Of a DNA stretch of 64,000 nucleotides, positions 59,221 to 64,000 are shown piece by piece. The notes under the pieces were generated by a model. The model worked only from the letters and a program-made list of their open reading frames with translations. It ran no database searches and was not told where the DNA came from. The position numbers and the translations under genes are program-made. The DNA comes from Golubevia sp. BC0850 (taxonomy: Eukaryota; Basidiomycota; Exobasidiomycetes; Golubeviales; Golubeviaceae): contig JAAVVG010000003.1 of NCBI GenBank assembly GCA_012976225.1, positions 620,001-684,000 on the forward strand. Direction: 5' to 3'. Positions within the stretch are counted from its first letter, which is position 1, and the number at the start of each line of letters is the position of its first letter.

Positions 59221-59928
59221 ATGGGAAAGCGTAAATCAGCTCGTAAGCCAGGTGCTGGAAAGAAGAAAGCAGCTCCTTTAGACGTCACATTCACTTGTCT
59301 ATTCTGCAATCACGAGAAGAGTGTTAGTTGTAAAATGTGAGTGTCGCATTTGGAGCTCTGTTTCGATCCTATCCTCCCCCTTCCTCCTCTCTTTTTCCTA
59401 CTTTTCTGAATGGTTTTCGTTTGGATCTATATTCACTTTGAATTCGACGCAGCGATGACAAGACTAGAATTGGATATCTGAACTGCAAGACCTGTTTCCA
59501 GAAATTCCAAGCTGATACAGATGCTCTCAGTCAACCAATTGATGTTTACTCGTGAGTGTCAGTTCAAGTTATTGATATGAATGGATAACACTTGACTCAA
59601 CACACCCCTAAGGTGGACAGTGGTGGAGAGAAGATGATGAAAGCCAGATCTAGAGGTGAATCGGATGGCAAACTTGGAGATCTTTACCTGACCTTAATCC
59701 AGTAGGGAAGTCTTTCACTATTTCATGAGCTCTAGACTACTTAGCTCCAGAGCTTAGAAGGAAAGCATACTCCAGTGATAGCTGCTGTTCCATCTCATCC
59801 CACTCTGGCTCAGCATCTAATCTCAACCCTTTCTGTCTCCCCTTTTCTCCCTCCGTTCTCTTTCGATCTTTGCTGTCATCATCAGACAATGGATAGATGC
59901 TTGCGAAGGGGTCAACGAAGAGAATTGA
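59221..59928 (+). CDS. ELF1: Transcription elongation factor Elf1
   Basis: The 85-residue length matches the family. A basic start ([17 protein letters not shown]) is followed by a four-Cys zinc ribbon: CLFC at 26/29 and CKTC at 50/53, then QPIDVYSQWIDACE. Elf1 binds RNA polymerase II in elongation and helps passage through nucleosomes. Exons 59221-59336, 59453-59551 and 59886-59928 close in frame. The 334-nt second intron separates a 43-nt terminal exon encoding the conserved WIDACE end; without it the protein would seem to stop early. It shares a 172-bp divergent region with the TBC gene. Confidence 0.95.
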
Positions 59929-60352
59929 ATGCGTTACATCCTTTTATCCTGCCCTGTTGTCTCCAAGCCTAACCTCTATCTTGTCCGTATCCTCCCAAGA
60001 ACTATCTAAAAGGAGTTCTAAGAAAGCTAAACCCAGCCTAATACATTCCATTTCTCATTTTGCAAGTCTTCTTATTCTTTCCTAGCTCTGTACCAGTATG
60101 AACACATTCAATAATCTCATTTTTCAAGTCTTATTCTGTTCGTGACTGCTCGAGAGCTTCTTTGTGCTTCTTTAAAACTCGAGCTACTACTCTGGTGGAA
60201 AGACTAGCTCGAATCAAGGAGAAAAAGAGTGTGCGAGCTCTCGACTTGTTTCATATTCCAAGTGGACTTGATACGTTCCCTTTTTCCTCTTCCCAACTTC
60301 TCGCTTCAAATCCCCAAAATCTCAAAGCCGCAGATCTTCAGGAAGCTGAAAG
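59929..60352. other. Spacer, ELF1 / translin-family gene
   Basis: About 420 bp holding the ELF1 3' end and the next promoter. No gene is supported. Confidence 0.6.
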
Positions 60353-61848
60353 ATGGACAACCAATCTGTTCCGAGAAATCCTGATACAGAAAGGAAAGAC
60401 GCCAACCCACGGCCGCTCAAAAGAGAAAAGGCAGAAGTAGCAAAGAAAGAGAAGATCACTTACGACGATCCTCTTCTCAAGGCCTTCGCTGAGTTCAGAG
60501 ATGAGATAGACGAGAATGTGAGTAGTTTGATTAGGAAAAGTCAGCGTATTTCCCCCCAAAGAAGAACTCAAGGCCAGAACTTACTTCTTCCCACGTTCGT
60601 CTTACATTTCCAAATTTTGAAGAATGATCGCAGAGAAAGGCTTATCAAGACCTCTCGAGATGTGACCTCTTTATCTAAGAAGTTAATCTTCTTACTTCAT
60701 AGATTCAAGCCTGATGATCTCAAATCATCTTCGATTCTGAAACAATCTAAAGTCAAATTGGATGAGATCGTGAAGATTCTGAACGAGATGGGGAAGACGG
60801 AAGGCTTGGAGCCTCCAAGAAAGCTGGATCCTGTGGTAGAGTCAAAGCAGATTTTGGAAGCTGAGCCTGATGAGACAGAGGCGTCTGGAGAGAAAGACGG
60901 ATCGGACAAGAAGAGGAAGAGAGAAGATGGAGATGACGAGGATTCGAAGGAGAGCGGCAGATTTTGGAAGTACGAAAGGTACTTCGGTCCTGGAATCGAA
61001 GAATTCGTGAGTGCCAATGATTCGGACAAGCCAGAGTGTCTTTTAGAACAGTATCGGTTGACCCGCTCCCTCTTCAACTCTTCCATTTTCATTCCTTTCC
61101 TCGCTCCCCTGGCACCTCTCTTCTCTTCCTTCAAGATCGAAGGAGTTTCATTCTACCATTTCCTATCACATGGAACCTTGATAACCTATTCTGAAATCCA
61201 GGCCCTCTTCAGATCTGATTCTTCTGCAACTGAATTTAATGTGTGGATAACACCATCAAGATATGTTCTAGGGCTCTCAGATTTAAGTGGAGAAATAATG
61301 AGGTTCTCGACAAACAATGCGGGAGGCAAGATGGGAGGAAGAGAAGTCATTGAAGTGACCCTTGGCTTCTTGAGAGAATTGTCGAACGGTAAGTGATGAA
61401 GGGTTCAAAATCGGAGATGCTAGTCGCCATGGTATCGGCCAGTGTTTCCGCTTGTGATCTGCTTTATCTGTATGTTTATTCTGCCTATTCTCTGTCTATC
61501 AGGTCTGGGTGAGTTTTGCAACTCGATCAAGGACATGCCGAAGAAGCAGGCTGTGACCGAGCAATCTCTCAGGAAGATAGAAATGCGTAAGTACCAATGT
61601 CGCTTCAAACCAACACGGCGCCCTAGAAATTGAAATAATACTACCTCATTCCTACTTCATCGCACTTGAAGGAAGTAATGCTAACTGTTGTCTCGATTCT
61701 TTCTCTTCCTCCCGCATCTCCTCCCCCCCAAACAGTGGCATCAACAATCAAGATCCGCTCGTCAGAATTTGCGAATGAAGATCCTGAAGTCGTGCAGGAA
61801 ATGATTCGAAGAGCCTTAAACTCTGGGAATGGGGATGAGAATGAATGA
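60353..61848 (+). CDS. TSNAX: Translin-associated factor X (TRAX) family protein
   Basis: Exons 60353-60517, 60623-61006, 61136-61388, 61503-61586 and 61736-61848 give 332 residues. The all-helical translin fold shows in RRERLIKTSRDVTSLSKKLI, YFGPGIEEFIEGVSFYHFL, RYVLGLSDLSGEIMRFSTN and ASTIKIRSSE. A Lys/Glu/Asp-rich insertion at about residues 140-180 carries a nuclear-type signal (DKKRKRED). TRAX pairs with translin in the C3PO ribonuclease, which degrades passenger strands and tRNA fragments. Similarity favours TRAX over translin. Trp in ESGRFWKYERYFGPG is a variant of the family position. Confidence 0.9.
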
Positions 61849-62133
61849 TGAGAGAACAAGTCGGAAATGAAATTGTAGTTCTCTTCTTCGTTCGTTATGT
61901 GTCTGAATCTTTGAGGTCGCTGAGGTCTAGAACATCTTCAACGAAATCGACCGCATTTTTTAAGAAGAAATCGAGGGCAAAATGCAGCTTGACGGCACTA
62001 GTTTCAAGCGACGAGCGGTTCTCGAAAACGAAAACGTACGCGTTGAAATGGAACTCTTCCAACTTTTCTCTCCCTCTCCCTCTTCCATTACTACTTTCCA
62101 ACCAGCCAACCATCACCTTTTCTCCTCTGGATC
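61849..62133. other. Spacer before the last gene
   Basis: A CT-rich region of 285 bp leading to the start at 62134. Nothing else is seen. Confidence 0.5.
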
Positions 62134-64000
62134 ATGTCTGACATCGTTCCAAGTCCCGATCCTTCAACCGTCAACTTGAATCCAAAAGAGAAAGTTGAAA
62201 ACGAGAGCACTCTCGCCGATCTCTTCGCTCTTGACCCAGTGAGTTTCCACTTTCCTCTACTTCCATCCACCTTTCGTTGACCTTCTTTTCCCACGTTCAC
62301 CCTTCTTTCAAAAGTACTCTGAAGTAGACTTCCAAAAGAGCACCGCTCTTTCACCAGAGGACTTGTGAGTCAGAGTAATCGAGGTCCAAAGCTCAGTACC
62401 GAGTCTCGAAGGCTGACTCGATTCTCCACCTGTCTACCTTTTTCAAACCTTTCGAAAGCTATGTGGATGATCAAGACAGTCTCGGAGACATGTAAGAGCG
62501 AAGAATCTGACGCATACATCCAACTTTCCGGCAAGCCGTCGACTGAGCTGCAACTTGTCTCACTTTTCTTCTCCATCACCTTCTTCCCTTATCCTAGCTC
62601 TGCCAAGTCCAAACGTCTAGCAGAGGTCGCTCTCAATGGAATGTCTATCGGAGTAGCCACCGGACAACTCTTCAACGTCAGAGGACAGAGACTGAACTCG
62701 GTTGAGCTAGGTCGCAGGTCCTTCACCTCTCTCGAATCACTTCAGTATCGTGCTTGGGAATCCTCGGTGCCTCTTCCTCACTTCAGCTTCAAGCATGCTA
62801 AGACGCTCCAACAACGTGCCAACTCTGGTGGTGGAGGAGGAGGAGGAGCTAGAGCTGGAGCTGGAAACCCAGGTCCAGATCGCAGATCCAACTCGTCTCA
62901 CTCTCGTCGCTACGATCCAACCGCTCCAACTCAGCTCTCTTCTGCCAACCAGCACGGGAATGTATCAGAAGGCTCCGGCTTGGATCTCAAGGGCCAGGCT
63001 CTCAAGGAGCTGTATCGCATCACCGGCGACTTGGTCGTCACTAGCGCCGACGTCTCTCACTTTGAGAAGAAGTACCCACCTCTCAAGCCTCTCCGTGAGT
63101 TCTCCGTTTGAGAAGGAAGAGGAAGAAGATGATGGAATGGAAGGAAAAGAGAATACTGACGTTCAACTCATCTGCTCCTTTTCTCTCTCTCTCTCTCCTT
63201 CCTAGTGAACGCTCAACATCGCATCGTTTGCATCAGAGAGGTGAGCTAGAACTGATCCGGGGAGTCACTAGAACGATCTACTGCTGATCTTTCTTCCTTG
63301 GCTTCTCTTCACACTTTCATCACGCAGTCTCAAAAGATCGAGCCCTCCTTCGACGACGAACGCAGAGCGAGCGAACAGACTGCCTGTCTCGCCTCTTACA
63401 ATCGCATCAAGGACCATCTTGACCAAGTGATGAGCTTCGCCTTCAAGATGCAAAGCGAGATCCACGAGAACCTCAGAGTCATCGAGGACAGAGCCAGAGC
63501 GGTGGGAGTGGACGACTCGAAGTCCAACGACGTAGCTCCGCTGCTTCTGAGAAAGACTCCCAGTCGCTCTTTCGATCAATACGGAGAGGTCAGAAGAAGA
63601 GGAGGCGAGTTCCCCGAGTTTCTCCCACCCGCAGCCCGTCTCAACCACCGTCAACAAGACTTTCCATCTTCATCTCAACAACTTCAGATCCGTTCTAGCT
63701 CCCCTCCTGTTTCTGGAGGTCCAGAGGAAGCGACTTCGGACAACGTAGGTCCTTCGAACGTCGTCATGCAGAACGGTGAAGGGGATGAGAATGGGAATGG
63801 GAATGGGAATGGAAATGGGAATGGAAATGGAGTCGATCGCTCCTCACGTCAAGGCTCTCCAGAAGCAGCAGAGAAGGTCGACAACAAAGAGGGAAGAAAG
63901 GACGATGAGGCAGCCGAGGTCAACTCTGGTTCAGACGGCTCCGCAAAAGAAGAAGATCAGGAAGAGAATAAAGGTCAAGGAGACGTCTCGATGACCAACG
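62134..64000 (+). CDS. Unknown protein, 3' end beyond the window
   Basis: I do not recognise this gene. Six exons join in phase and the last is cut by the window edge: 62134-62238, 62315-62364, 62459-62491, 62598-63094, 63206-63240 and 63328-64000+. The start reads MSDIVPSPDPSTVNLNPKEK, then an acidic region, then a conserved-looking helical part (SAKSKRLAEVALNGMSIGVA; LKELYRITGDLVVTSADVSH; ASYNRIKDHLDQVMSFAFKM). Low-complexity inserts include a poly-Gly run near 62824-62850 and a Gly-Asn dipeptide run near 63787-63828. Exons of 50, 33 and 35 nt make the gene easy to mis-predict. The C-terminal part seen is acidic and disordered. Confidence 0.75.
63787..63828 (+). repeat. GGRAAT hexanucleotide repeat in coding sequence
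   Basis: About seven units of GGGAAT/GGAAAT encode a Gly-Asn dipeptide tract in the last gene. Unit changes of 6 bp keep the frame, so length variation between strains would be tolerated. Confidence 0.8.

Noticed and set aside
1-64000. Search for transposons, virus-like elements, CRISPR arrays and a secondary-metabolite cluster
   Set aside because: No transposase, reverse transcriptase, integrase, capsid-like frame, terminal repeats or spaced repeats were seen. The P450, SDR and hydrolase genes are scattered among housekeeping genes with no core synthase, so no cluster is claimed.

Overview
This window is a gene-dense stretch of a fungal nuclear genome, most likely a basidiomycete. The evidence is numerous short introns (about 55-130 nt, mostly GTRAGT donors, CTNAY branch points and strong CT tracts), secreted hydrophobic-surface-binding (HsbA) proteins, an SSK2-type MAPKKK, and very long Ser/Pro-rich disordered proteins. 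A subphylum such as Pucciniomycotina is only a guess. I support 24 gene loci. I see no transposon, virus-like element, CRISPR array, rRNA or tRNA.

Layout. 1-3.3 kb: a gene-poor left edge and the first HsbA gene. 3.3-8.1 kb: a CYP52/CYP63-like P450 and an acidic, lysine-rich nuclear-looking protein. 8.3-23.1 kb: conserved housekeeping and signalling genes, namely SSK2 (HOG pathway), MPE1 (mRNA 3'-end processing), a 49-residue Cys-rich protein, a small mitochondrial protein, the GTPase RBG1/DRG1 and a RidA-family protein. 23.5-30.3 kb: a second, almost identical HsbA gene, an isochorismatase-like hydrolase and a secreted GH3 beta-glucosidase. 31.6-45.6 kb: a small frame with two internal TGA codons, GMP synthase, an inverted pair of F-box genes with NOP15 in the loop, an atypical short-chain dehydrogenase and a low-molecular-weight tyrosine phosphatase. 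45.6-64 kb: a 2365-residue disordered protein, a TBC RabGAP, ELF1, a translin/TRAX-family protein and a protein that runs off the right edge.

The genes form no single pathway. Several are divergent pairs sharing 120-300 bp promoters (RBG1/RidA, Cys-rich/mitochondrial, NOP15/F-box, SDR/LMW-PTP, TBC/ELF1). The secreted genes (two HsbA, GH3) suggest surface attachment and use of plant-derived substrates.

The most unusual features are: (1) two consecutive 7-nt microexons encoding the catalytic-nucleophile loop of the GH3 enzyme; (2) about 1.2 kb of near-identity between the HsbA copies, inside older diverged flanks, which suggests gene conversion; (3) a 573-bp inverted repeat covering the 5' ends of two F-box genes whose 3' parts have diverged, one copy being frameshifted; (4) 9-nt terminal coding exons in two unrelated genes; (5) an 80-codon membrane-protein-like frame with two in-frame TGAs. 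I found no clear multi-gene novel system. Exon boundaries were placed by eye from splice consensus and reading-frame continuity, and every multi-exon model below closes in frame.
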